Assembly (NCBI RefSeq): GCF_009664365.1
Contig: NZ_CP044310.1
Location: 3,483,001 to 3,547,000, forward strand
Direction of reading: 5' to 3'
From: Paenibacillus xylanilyticus
GTDB taxonomy: Bacteria; Bacillota; Bacilli; Paenibacillales; Paenibacillaceae
DNA: 64,000 nucleotides
Shown: positions 33,805 through 43,200 of the stretch, piece by piece
Layout of the letters: each line of letters opens with the position of its first letter
How positions within the stretch are numbered: position 1 is the first letter of the stretch
Made by a program: the position numbers and the translations under genes
The notes under the pieces: model-generated
The model's input: the letters and a program-made list of their open reading frames with translations, nothing else
Database searches by the model: none
Told to the model about the DNA's origin: nothing

Positions 33805-35394
33805 TTATTTGGATTCGTCATATCTTTTTTGAGCTTCATTATAGATTGCCATCAGTTCCTCCACACCGCCTTTGCTGATCTGACCTCTGAAATTCTCCCA
33901 CTCGGCATCTCCGTAGCCGGCGTCAAGAATATATTTGGAGTTGAATTCTTCAGCTGATTTTTGCAGTGATGTCTGCAGCTCGGCAATCTTGGAGGTTTCG
34001 TCGTCCGTAAAATTAAGTATCGGATCAAGGGGCTCGAAACGCTCCTCTTTCACGATTTTATCCTGCGCCTCCTGTTCTTTCTCCGAGAAACGATAATAGA
34101 TGCTTCGATGGTCCGGTCTTAGATAAGCGCCTTCAAGCCACATGGCATAACGATCCTCGAGCACGGTTATATCCACAAGGGGAAGATCCTTTAGTTCCGG
34201 GTACACCGGATATCCGTCCTCCCCCCATTCGAAGTTCACCTTTTCCACTCCGATCGTCATTAACTCGCTCCCGGATGGGCTGGTCAGATAATCGAGCAGT
34301 TTAAGTGAAGCTTCTGTATTTTTGTTCTTGGCAACAGCAACGCTGAAATCTGAAACCTCGGGCAGGGTTCTAATATTGCCGGTCGGTCCCACGGGATTGG
34401 CATACCTGAGGTCATAGTCTGGATTTTGCTCTTTGATCTGGTTGTAAAAGAGATCCAGGCGTCCAATCCAGTCAAACGTGACAAACGATTTGTCTGTGGT
34501 CATCTTGGTCGTCCAGGAATCCTGCGTATCCGTCAAAAATTCGGGATCAAGCAGTTTTTCGTTGTACAGCTTCTTCATGAAATCGAGCATGTCCTTATGC
34601 TCCTGCTGTACTGCAGCGTACTTCCATGTACCGTCTTTTTCATCATAATAGGCAGGGTACTGATCCGTATTGCCGAGTCCCCAGCCGAAGGCCCAATCTC
34701 TGAAGATATTAGCCAAGCTCTTGGAGGCATAGGGGTAAGAATCGGGATAAGCTTCTTTTACTTTTTTCAGAGCTTCATAAAACTCGTTTGTATTCGTCCA
34801 TTCCTTGATACCAAGCTCATCGAAAATATCCTTCCTGAACATGAATCCGTGATTGACTTTGCGATTGAGATTATAGATAGGCCAGGTATATATATTGCCG
34901 GCTTCATCGCCGAAAGATTTGATGACCCAGTCGTTTTCTTCCATATATAGCTTTTTGAAGTTAGGGAGCTGATCTGCGTATTCATTGATGGCAACGACGC
35001 CGTTTTGTTTGCCGATTTTCTTGAGTTCGGCCGGTTTTAGCCCTGTAAAAATGTCCGGCAGCTTACCGGATGCCACAATGACTTTTAATTTATCCTGGTA
35101 GGTTTGTGGGGAGTACGTTTGGAAGTTCACTTTAATACCGGTCCGTTTTTCAAGCTCCTGAACAACCAGTTTGCTCGGACCCAGGTCTTTTGCATTGCTT
35201 GGCAGCATGTACGTGATGGTCGTCGGCTCATCAACAAGAGGCAAAGTAAGCCCCCCTGTATCACCGTACTGTCCGGGTTCCTGGGGCGGTAGGGCGGTCG
35301 AACCGCCTTTGTCTGTACCGCTGCTGCATGCGGCAAGGATTGAGGTCAACAGTGTGATCGCAAGTAGTATGGAAATCCTCTTTTTCAGCTTCAT
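33805..35394 (-). CDS. Extracellular sugar-binding lipoprotein, LplA-like (family 1 SBP)
   Basis: 529-aa lipoprotein. Signal with lipobox ILAAC (Cys23), then a Ser/Gly linker, then a large type-1 substrate-binding fold (TTITYMLPSNAKDLGPSKLV, GKLPDIFTGLK, YASKSLANIFRDWAFGWGLG, TDKSFVTFDWIGRLD, EVSDFSVAVAKNKNTEASLK). The length, above 500 aa, is that of the LplA/YtcQ group used for complex oligosaccharides. The ATG at 35394 follows AAGGAGG. It captures the substrate for the two downstream permeases. Confidence 0.93.
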   Translation of the reverse strand: MKLKKRISILLAITLLTSILAACSSGTDKGGSTALPPQEPGQYGDTGGLTLPLVDEPTTITYMLPSNAKDLGPSKLVVQELEKRTGIKVNFQTYSPQTYQDKLKVIVASGKLPDIFTGLKPAELKKIGKQNGVVAINEYADQLPNFKKLYMEENDWVIKSFGDEAGNIYTWPIYNLNRKVNHGFMFRKDIFDELGIKEWTNTNEFYEALKKVKEAYPDSYPYASKSLANIFRDWAFGWGLGNTDQYPAYYDEKDGTWKYAAVQQEHKDMLDFMKKLYNEKLLDPEFLTDTQDSWTTKMTTDKSFVTFDWIGRLDLFYNQIKEQNPDYDLRYANPVGPTGNIRTLPEVSDFSVAVAKNKNTEASLKLLDYLTSPSGSELMTIGVEKVNFEWGEDGYPVYPELKDLPLVDITVLEDRYAMWLEGAYLRPDHRSIYYRFSEKEQEAQDKIVKEERFEPLDPILNFTDDETSKIAELQTSLQKSAEEFNSKYILDAGYGDAEWENFRGQISKGGVEELMAIYNEAQKRYDESK

Positions 35395-35464
35395 CAAACA
35401 TTCCTCCTTCAGATAGGTGGATCTGATTCACTAGAGCAAGGAGTCAAGCACGTATAAGATTTGA

Positions 35465-36337
35465 TCACATTTCCATGAGGATGGTGCATTTTTGTAGACG
35501 ACTTTGCTCTGCGCACTCCAAAAACCGGATAACTTCCAGCGTTTCGGAAGGATGCACGGTGCACACGCCGTTTTTAAGCCAATTCATGACCGACTTCAGG
35601 AGCTCTTTGTAGCTCGGTTCAAGCGAGATATGCTGGTTAGCGTTTCTGTTATGCAGCGTTATTCCAAAGTTCTCTGGACCATTTCGAATTCCCCGGATCA
35701 TCCCCATCCTCCCCTCCTTCCAGGTTCCAGTAATGAGCTCGCCATGATCGGTAGAGAATGCGGTCACTTCCCTGCATCCAGGGCCCATGACTTGAAAGAG
35801 TAGTTCTGCCGAATGGATGCCGTACCAAAAATAATGTCTCTGCGTAAATTCGATGTGCATTGGGCCGTATACGTCCGCCCCCAAGATGTCTCCTCTTGTG
35901 CATTCAGGCAGGGCTTCGGCATAACGCAAGCTTGAAGCACTCATTAAAGGGATTTGAAACTCTTCTGCGAGTCTGATGATTTCACCTGCGTCTGCTGAAG
36001 ACAAAGCAAAAGGTTTATCGATAAATACGGGTTTCCGGTAAGAACAGATCGCCGTGAACTGATTCAGATGTATCCTTCCGTCGGCACTCAAGATAAGGAT
36101 GGCATCGGTGTTTTCTGCTACCTGCTGCATCGTGGGCATCAGTCTCACTCCGTATTCTTCCGTCATCCGGCCGGCAAAAGTGTTAACACGGGTGAAGCTG
36201 AGTGGAAAATCCGGAGATCCGCCCGCATATGCAGCCGTCACAGTCACATCTGCAAAAAGAGTCTCCTGACTTTCGTGAAGAATACGGGTGAATGCCAGGG
36301 CATGAGAACTGTCAAGGCCGATGATTCCGATATTCAT
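35465..36337 (-). CDS. Gfo/Idh/MocA family oxidoreductase
   Basis: 290-aa NAD(P)-dependent sugar oxidoreductase, somewhat short for the family (usually 330-380). The N-terminal Rossmann fold starts MNIGIIGLDSSHALAFTRIL, with the signature KPVFIDKPFALSSADAGEII (the conserved EKP lysine appears as DKP). The C-terminal domain has IHSAELLFQVMGPG, where the motif with the catalytic His of this family usually lies. It overlaps the DapA-like gene by 4 bp (ATGA). Likely oxidises a sugar, polyol or sugar acid in this operon's pathway; the exact substrate is unknown. Confidence 0.9.
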   Translation of the reverse strand: MNIGIIGLDSSHALAFTRILHESQETLFADVTVTAAYAGGSPDFPLSFTRVNTFAGRMTEEYGVRLMPTMQQVAENTDAILILSADGRIHLNQFTAICSYRKPVFIDKPFALSSADAGEIIRLAEEFQIPLMSASSLRYAEALPECTRGDILGADVYGPMHIEFTQRHYFWYGIHSAELLFQVMGPGCREVTAFSTDHGELITGTWKEGRMGMIRGIRNGPENFGITLHNRNANQHISLEPSYKELLKSVMNWLKNGVCTVHPSETLEVIRFLECAEQSRLQKCTILMEM

Positions 36338-37431
36338 GACTGGGAAAGCGCAGCAACCCTAAGCCACTCATCCAGACGCTGCTTCACAAAATCATCATCA
36401 TTCAGGTGAGGATACTGGCGGTATACCCGATCGATTTCCTCTTTTTGCCCGTCGGATAAGGTCTCCTGCGGATTCAAGCACCAAATTCCTCTCATGAGAC
36501 CCTGCCTTCGAAGAACCTCGTGTATCCCCGGTATACAGCCAGCAAACTGATGGGCAGGATCAAAAAAAGCGGCATTGGCATCTGTAATCTCCACGTTTCG
36601 CGTGAGCAAGTCCCGTGACAACGGTGATCCCTTGGGCTTGCGGAGACGTTTCACTTCTTCCAGCAGCTGGACCGCTTGATGTGTCCAGACAGCGAAGTGA
36701 CCCAGCAGACCGCCAACGATTTCTTTTTCCATGGTGCCTTCTTCCGTTTCGAACCGAAAAGTTGTAAGTAGATCCATCAGAATGTTGTCATCGTTCCCTG
36801 TGTACAATGCAATTTCATTGCGGCGGCTTGAGCAGCAAACCGCTCGGACAACATCAATCGTTTGATATCGGTTAAAAGGAGCTATTTTGATGGCGATGAC
36901 ATTATCAATTTCAGCAAAAGCCTGCCAAAAATCGAAGCTCAGCCAGCGGCCACCAACAGAAGGCTGAAGATAAAATCCGATGACCGGCATCATTTCGGCT
37001 ATCTTTTCCGTATGCCGAAGTAGGTCCTGCTCACTCCAATCATGAAGTCCACCCATACTCAGCAGCACCGCATCATATCCGAGGGCTTTACTAATCCGGG
37101 CTTCTTCCGCCGCCTGTTCACTATCCCCGCAAACGCCTGCCACCTTGATGAAGGGCCGCTGCAGGCGAGCTTGCTCCGTTTCCTCTGCAGCCAAGCGGAG
37201 CACCCGTTCATAGAGGTTAACTTCGGGATCCCGAATCTCAAATTGGGTGGAATGCACACCAACTGCAATTCCGCCAGCTCCTGATGCGATGTAGTACTTG
37301 GTCAGCACCCGCTGATAGACTTCATCCAGCTCTCTGCGTTCATTTAAGGCAAGCGGATGAGCGGGGATGACCAACCCTTCATGGAATGCAGCTGCCAGTT
37401 CCGGTGTAAGTGAACCTTGTTTTTTGTCCAT
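36334..37431 (-). CDS. Dihydrodipicolinate synthase (DapA/NAL) family protein
   Basis: 365 aa, longer than the usual 290-310, with extensions at both ends. The TIM-barrel core has the Schiff-base Lys182 in NVIAIKIAPF and Tyr154 in GFYLQPSVGG. The carboxylate-binding TT motif is not evident; the loop reads AVGVHSTQFEIR. Members of this class I aldolase family split or condense pyruvate-type compounds (keto-deoxy sugar acids, sialic acid) or dehydrate keto acids. Its placement between an epimerase and a Gfo/Idh dehydrogenase suggests cleavage or dehydration of a sugar-acid intermediate rather than lysine synthesis. It starts on the base after the epimerase stop. Confidence 0.88.
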   Translation of the reverse strand: MDKKQGSLTPELAAAFHEGLVIPAHPLALNERRELDEVYQRVLTKYYIASGAGGIAVGVHSTQFEIRDPEVNLYERVLRLAAEETEQARLQRPFIKVAGVCGDSEQAAEEARISKALGYDAVLLSMGGLHDWSEQDLLRHTEKIAEMMPVIGFYLQPSVGGRWLSFDFWQAFAEIDNVIAIKIAPFNRYQTIDVVRAVCCSSRRNEIALYTGNDDNILMDLLTTFRFETEEGTMEKEIVGGLLGHFAVWTHQAVQLLEEVKRLRKPKGSPLSRDLLTRNVEITDANAAFFDPAHQFAGCIPGIHEVLRRQGLMRGIWCLNPQETLSDGQKEEIDRVYRQYPHLNDDDFVKQRLDEWLRVAALSQS

Positions 37432-38448
37432 TCAGAACCTTCCCTTCCTCTCCGAAAAGTGGGTTGGTTTGTTCCACGTAGGTCCGCCGGATTCAACCCA
37501 TTCGGCAATGAAATCAATCATTTCCAGCAAGCCTACTCTCGGATAACCGAATTCGCGAAACGCCTTAGCTGCATTGCTGAGTAGAGCCGTTTCGGATTCA
37601 CTTCCCTCAAACGATGCAGTAACGCCAAATCTTTTGGCAAACTGCTGCGCTGCCCAGCGTACGGACATGGTCTCAGGTCCGGTCACATTCAAAATTTCGG
37701 GAGGACTTTGGCACTTAAGCAGGCTCCTTAAGGCAATCTCATTGGCATCTCCCTGCCATATCACATTGGCATGCCCCATCGTAAGTGATATTGACTTGCC
37801 TTCATGGACCTTTTGAGCAATTTCGAGCAGCACCCCATAACGTAAATCAATGGCATAGTTCAAGCGGTACAGCAGCATCGGCGTGCCATACGTATGTGAG
37901 AAGTATTCAAACATTCGCTCTCTCCCCAGAGTAGATTGTGCATATTCACCGAGAGGTTCTGGGGGTACTGATTCATCTACTCCGCCGAGAGCGACCGAGG
38001 AAAAGGGATACACGTTCCCGGAAGAAAAAACGACGATACGCGAATCTTTATACTTTTCTGCCACTCTTCCCGGCAAATACGTATTCATTGCCCACGTATA
38101 ATACTCTCTGCCCGTTGTACCAAACTTGTTGCCAGCCATATATATGATGTTGTCCGCTGCAGGCAGCTGCATGAACTCGTGATCGTCCAAAAGATTGCAG
38201 GAAATCGTCTTCACTCCAGCGCTTTCAAGATCGTTCTTCACCTCCTGATCCTGAAACCGGGATACAGCAGTCACCTTCTTGTTCATTCCTCCCGCTCTGA
38301 TGGCTTGTGCGGCCAATCTCGCAAGACTTGGGCCCATCTTCCCGCCTGCGCCCAAGATAAGAAGATCCCCGTCCACTTTATGTAAGTCATTGATTAGCCG
38401 ATCTGATGCCTCCGAAAGCTTTGCTTCCAATTCAGCCACGGTTTTCAT
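37432..38448 (-). CDS. NAD-dependent epimerase/dehydratase family protein
   Basis: 338-aa extended short-chain dehydrogenase, first gene of the eight-gene operon. Its Rossmann motif is LLILGAGGKMGPSLARLA (residues 29-46, a late position after a helical N-terminal extension). It has the nucleotide-binding IIYMAGNKFGT and the SSGNVYPF...GEYAQSTLGRERM segment, where Tyr is followed by AQSTLGR rather than the usual YxxxK lysine, so the active site is altered (Arg may replace Lys). NVTGPETMSVRWAA is typical of sugar epimerases. ATG with GGGAGAGGTGA upstream. Substrate unknown. Confidence 0.85.
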   Translation of the reverse strand: MKTVAELEAKLSEASDRLINDLHKVDGDLLILGAGGKMGPSLARLAAQAIRAGGMNKKVTAVSRFQDQEVKNDLESAGVKTISCNLLDDHEFMQLPAADNIIYMAGNKFGTTGREYYTWAMNTYLPGRVAEKYKDSRIVVFSSGNVYPFSSVALGGVDESVPPEPLGEYAQSTLGRERMFEYFSHTYGTPMLLYRLNYAIDLRYGVLLEIAQKVHEGKSISLTMGHANVIWQGDANEIALRSLLKCQSPPEILNVTGPETMSVRWAAQQFAKRFGVTASFEGSESETALLSNAAKAFREFGYPRVGLLEMIDFIAEWVESGGPTWNKPTHFSERKGRF

Positions 38449-38496
38449 CCGAATACGGTCACCTCTCCCTGTTAACTTTCATAGTTGGATCTTATG

Positions 38497-38567
38497 TGGT
38501 TCATATTTTCAATAAGAAATTAGCATACGGCACGTTTTCTGTCAACTGGTTCTTTTGTAGTTCATAT
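38497..38567 (-). promoter_or_regulatory. Promoter of the eight-gene operon with flanking TGGTTCATAT operators
   Basis: On the minus strand TTGACA (38540-38545) and TAATTT (38517-38522) are 17 bp apart. TGGTTCATAT (38497-38506) sits just after the predicted transcription start, TAGTTCATAT (38558-38567) lies upstream of the -35, and a further TGGTTC half-site (38546-38551) abuts the -35. A repressor bound here would block the promoter. The same motif lies in the promoter of the neighbouring GntR-type regulator. Confidence 0.72.
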
Positions 38568-38573
38568 AAAATA

Positions 38574-38605
38574 AAAAAAGCACTACCTGATGGCAGTGCC
38601 TTTTT
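38574..38605. terminator. Intrinsic terminator of the GntR-type gene
   Basis: GCACTACC/GGCAGTGC hairpin (38580-38587, 38592-38599; one mismatch) with TTTTT on the plus side and a T run on the minus side. It separates the regulator transcript from the operon promoter 30 bp further on. Confidence 0.75.
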
Positions 38606-38624
38606 AAAGCTTCTATTCGTTTTT

Positions 38625-39998
38625 TTATAACTTGAGACTTTCAGACGGAAGCAGCACTTCAGCGAGTCCCTCTTCATCCATTAGATAAGACATATACTGC
38701 TTCAGGCTTTCTCCGAAACGAATCTGAGTTTGCATGGAAATCGACAGATCCCGATACGTCATGTATTTTGAACTATAGTCACGGTGAAGCTCCAACCTAG
38801 ACGGTTTGTTTTTAAGCTCAACTGAACATGTTTCCGTTATATATCTGCTTGCAGGTAGACTGTAGGTCTGCTGCCTAATATAGGTCTGTGCCTCATCTGA
38901 ATGGAGATAATTCACAAAGCAGGCTGCCGTGTCCTTTTGGCTCGATTCTGCACTGAGAGCAATGGCCGTTGACAGAAGAAGTGTCCTATCATTCTTAAAA
39001 TGTGGTAACTGTGCGATATCAAAGGAAAAGTCCGCATTTTTAAGCTCATTCAGCATGTAATATGTGGTTAGCATAACGGATACCTTCTGCTCCTTAAACA
39101 GCTTCTCGGCTTCAAATTCACCTTGTGCCAAGGCAAGCGGAAATATGCCTTCCTCCGTCACAAGATCCCTCAGCCATCTCAAACCTTCTGTAGGAAAACC
39201 AGTTTCGTTCTGAGCTGGACTGGAATCCGTCGAAGATAGATCGTCCTCATTTTGCATCCAAAAAATTGGCCACCGATTCATGGAAAATAACTGAAAAGCG
39301 ATACTGTAGCGATGTGGCGCCTTAAGTTCTCTGAGCAGCGCCGCCAGTTCATCCCAGCTCCAGCTGCTATTCGGTTCACCCAGTCTCTTCTCTCTCAGAT
39401 GCTCCTTGTTGTAACACAAAATAACAGGTGAATAGATGAAAGGCTGTGCTGCCAAAACACCCGATTCCTTCTCAAAATATGTTGTAAGAAAAGGGTAAAT
39501 TGTCTCGTCTCGATCCTGGTCGACCAACAAATCAAGGTACTTTTTTTCTTGGAATTGGTACATATCCTGCAAGTTGATGGTTAACGCATCGACAATCCCT
39601 AGTTTGACAAGATTAGCGATACTGTCTGAATTCATATAAGGAAGCTCAATGGTCTCCACATGAATATGTGGGTGTTTCTCGTGGAACCGCTTAATAAGCT
39701 CCTCCATCCCTGCTTCTTTATAAAGTGAGGGATATACACCAAAACGAATGGTTTCCCTTGAAGCAGGCTTTGCCACCTGCGTGCCGACCCTGGGGATTTT
39801 AACGATCAATCCCTCCTGTACAAGCTCATCCAGTACGTATCTTACGGAGTTTTTACTTAAATTGTACTGTTCTGTTAGTGCCAACTCAGAAGGCAAAAAT
39901 TCTCCCGGGCTGTAGGAGCCGGAGTTAATTTTTTGCTTCAGGTCGGCAGACATATGTCTGGTTCTGGTCTGAAAAGTATGACGATCAATTTTCGCCAT
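38625..39998 (-). CDS. GntR-type regulator fused to a solute-binding-protein-like sensor domain
   Basis: 457 aa from the ATG at 39998; a GTG at 40010 is an alternative. Residues 1-75 form a GntR winged helix (SADLKQKINSGSYSPGEFLP, SELALTEQYNLSKNSVRYVL, DELVQEGLIVKIPRVGTQV). The remainder, from TIRFGVYPSLYKEAGMEELI, is a type-1 ABC solute-binding fold (ELIKRFHEKHPHIHVETIEL, AAQPFIYSPVILCYNKEHL, CFVNYLHSDEAQTYI). There is no signal peptide or lipobox, so the sensor is cytoplasmic and probably binds the imported sugar. It lies upstream of the sugar operon, and identical operator motifs occur in both promoters, supporting control of the operon and itself. Confidence 0.88.
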   Translation of the reverse strand: MAKIDRHTFQTRTRHMSADLKQKINSGSYSPGEFLPSELALTEQYNLSKNSVRYVLDELVQEGLIVKIPRVGTQVAKPASRETIRFGVYPSLYKEAGMEELIKRFHEKHPHIHVETIELPYMNSDSIANLVKLGIVDALTINLQDMYQFQEKKYLDLLVDQDRDETIYPFLTTYFEKESGVLAAQPFIYSPVILCYNKEHLREKRLGEPNSSWSWDELAALLRELKAPHRYSIAFQLFSMNRWPIFWMQNEDDLSSTDSSPAQNETGFPTEGLRWLRDLVTEEGIFPLALAQGEFEAEKLFKEQKVSVMLTTYYMLNELKNADFSFDIAQLPHFKNDRTLLLSTAIALSAESSQKDTAACFVNYLHSDEAQTYIRQQTYSLPASRYITETCSVELKNKPSRLELHRDYSSKYMTYRDLSISMQTQIRFGESLKQYMSYLMDEEGLAEVLLPSESLKL

Positions 39999-40075
39999 GG
40001 GCCGTTCCACCTATCCTCTTCATCTTTTTTATATTTTACCTATATTTTCATTGTATTTCCTGATTATTATTTTTT

Positions 40076-40095
40076 ATTATACCAGATATGAACCA
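40076..40095 (-). promoter_or_regulatory. Promoter and operator of the GntR-type regulator
   Basis: Minus-strand TATAAT at 40076-40081, directly preceded by TGGTTCATAT (40086-40095, read on the minus strand) placed between the -10 and a weak -35. This is the same decamer as in the operon promoter, so autorepression is likely. Confidence 0.6.
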
Positions 40096-40159
40096 GATTT
40101 ACACACAGTAAGTAAATGAATTCACAACCCAATCACTCCAAGTTTCTTGGAAACAAGTA

Positions 40160-40186
40160 AAATCCGGAACGGATTGTCCCGGATTT
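40160..40186 (-). terminator. Probable terminator of the DUF5107/TPR gene
   Basis: Perfect 8-bp arms AAATCCGG/CCGGATTT (40160-40167, 40179-40186) followed on the minus strand by a short T-rich tail, 45 bp after the stop. Confidence 0.6.
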
Positions 40187-40230
40187 CATTAAGGTTAACT
40201 CTGCTGACCATAAGTTTTATCCCTATATGC

Positions 40231-43200
40231 TTAACATAATTCCAAGTGAATTCGCGCTCCCTGGTGGCTAGGCTCCAGCTGTAACGCTTCATTAAATCGT
40301 TTTTTGGCCTCTTCTTTGTTCCCAAGACCCAGTAATCCAAGGCCAAGCATAAACAAGCAGTGGGTTTGATTCCGCTTATTCAAATCATCCTCAAATACCA
40401 GAAAATCAGGTAAGGAGACAGCAAAGTAGTCGATTTTCACATCATCAAACAGATGTCGTTCTGCGTAGTCAATCAGCTTGTTAAATCGGCGCTTTGCTTC
40501 TTTCGAATTGTTCAATTGATCCCACGCTAGGCCTTGATAGAATATCATCTCTGGTGGCTGATCATTGTAATACATCGCACTCGCTGGTTCCTCCAACCCT
40601 TCTGATGCGAGTTTCCAATGATACACAGCCTCTTCTAGCTGTCCGAGTCCCTGATAAGCCATGCCCAGCTCATAGTGAATACTGTTCTCTTGCGCGCCTT
40701 CAAGTTTGCCCTCACCCAGATTCTCCGGATATTGAAGCGCCCGTTGAAGCAGGTAAATGGCTTCTTGATAGGATTGACCTGCATTCTCCTGCTTGGCAAG
40801 CTCAACGAGAGCTAGTGTATATTGTCCTGTTGCTTTTCCCTCCCCGCCTTCCCAAGGATGAAAGCGGCGACTTAATAATAAAGACAGTGCTTCATGATGT
40901 TTGCCTAGCGTGTTCAGCAGTGTAATATGTTCGAGATAAAGATCGTCGCGTTGTTCGACCAAGTGAATGTGTTCCTGAAGCTTCGTTAATCGTTCTTGTG
41001 CTGAAACGCCCATTTTCTTAAGCAGCTGATCGAGCTCGTAGAAAACTCGGGCATCATCCTTGTCACATGCAAATGCCTGATGAAGCGATTGCAATGAAGC
41101 TTCTGCGTCATGACGTTTGTTATAATAGGCCAGCGCAAGATTGCGGTGAGCCGTGGCGAATTGGTGTTCAAGGCCCGTGGAAATCTCCCAGTGCTGTATG
41201 GCCTCTTCCGCTCGTTTTTTATCATAATACAGGTTACCTAAATAATAATGGGCCTTACTATCCGATGGATTTTTATGGACTGTATGAAGCAATACACTTA
41301 GATCAAACAGGCTGTTCGGGAAACAGTAATCCGGGGCAGCCGCCCCTCCAAGGTGACGTTCATGTTCTGCTTTATCCGTGAGTCCCATCTTGTCGTAGAC
41401 ATAAGCAAGTGTATAATGAGCCATTGGATACGTCATTCCGCTCTGTTTGGAGCATATTTCTTCTAATAAACCTGATGCTTCCTCATAGAAACCACTTCCT
41501 GCATAATCCCAAGCCAGGTTCAAGTAATTATGCGCGTCATCTCTCAACAACCGGCGTAGTTCCGATTTCACCAGATGAGCCTCTTCGGTTTTCCCGATGG
41601 CTTCAAGATTCATGAATTTCTCATATCGTGCACCAAAATCCGCAATGTCCATCGTCAGCGTTTCGTCTGCAAACACAATAGCTTCCTCATAACGACCCAA
41701 CCTGCGAAAGAGCGCCGTTTTTACGAGCCTTGATTTGTAGTTTCTTGTATTGCGAATCAATGCACGTTCTACCAGATCCAGTGCTTCGATAAACGCACCC
41801 CGCAGGGAAGCAATCTGGCTTAATGCGTAATAACCGCTATCCTGATATGCTGCAGACCACACTGCTTTATAAAAGGCTTGGAAAGCCTCTTCATTTCGTT
41901 CCTGGAGCTGGAGCGTCAAGCCAAGTTGATAATAAGCTTCACTGTCGTACGGATTGGGATTTCGCCAGGTCAATGACTCAATGGCCTTTCGGAAATGCGA
42001 CTCCGCTTTCTCCAAATAACCTCTTCGAAGCAGAAGTGTTCCATAAGCAATGTTGAGACGAATATCAGAACCATCTCTTCTTAATCCTTCTTCGTAATAG
42101 CTTTCCGGTTCAAACGTAGCGTGCCTGTACTGCTCCAAATGAAGTCCGGCAAGATACAACTGTTCTGTACTCTTGAGTTCTTCTGGACGAGGAAGCGGTT
42201 TGGCGGCATCCGGAATCTGTTCGATGGATGGTTTCGCCGGCTTATAGCTGATGAGCTGCTTTTGCTTGGCATCTCGCACTTTGACAATAAGGTCATGCTG
42301 CTGATCTTCATCGTCCAACGTAATGATCGTTTTGTAAGTCGACTCGGGCGAAAGTGTAACCGTATCATTGACATACGTACGCTTACGTCCCTTCAGTTCA
42401 ATTGTCGCACCTTCAAATATAGATGTCGCATAGGCCATTACTGTCGCAACGCGGAGTTTTTCATCTACCTCTAAATTCACCGCTGCATCGATAGAAGCGT
42501 TTTTGACAACGCCAATGTTTTTGTACGGCATGAAATATTGGGTAAACGACTTTTCTTCATACGGCTGAAGCCAGGTAAAATCGGGTTGGTTATCAGTGAA
42601 TACGCCTGTCATTAATTCGATGTAAGGTCCGTCTTCATCCGTCAGACTTCGGTCCCAGGCTTGGCCGAACTCCCCGTTGCCCCACGTCCACTGCTTCTTG
42701 CCTGGGGAGATATGGTGGTTGGCTACATGCAGCAATCCTGCTTGTACGCCATGGTCGTAACCGCCTACAAAGTCGTAGTCGGATTTATATGCCATATAAG
42801 AAGTCGGGACCGGGATATTTTTATACCTGGAGATATCGACGCCTTCGGAATAATCCATTTTGTAATAAGTCCCTGTAGCAATCGGGAATTTGGATACATC
42901 CCTTTTTCCGTGATCAAAGACTGCTGTAACATCAGGTGGAAATACGGTCTGTGTATGATCATTAACAGCTACGGCCGGGTTGGCCCACCACAAAAAGGTT
43001 TGCGGCTCGGAGGTCCGGTTATACATTTGCGCCTTAATTTCGATATAGGCCTTACCTGGATGCAATGTGAAACCCGTCGTTACTTTTGTGCCGTACATGC
43101 GATCAATCTCACTAACCCATACGGTTGCGCTGCCGTCTTCATTCTCCGTTGCCGTGTGCTGTACAGGTCCAAACGTATTCGGTCGATGATGCTGCGGCCA

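Noticed and set aside
35104-35292. Riboswitch or T-box leaders ahead of operons
   Set aside because: I looked at the leaders of the main operons and saw no T-box, thi-box, purine or SAM-type conserved blocks; this stretch is simply coding for the lipoprotein.
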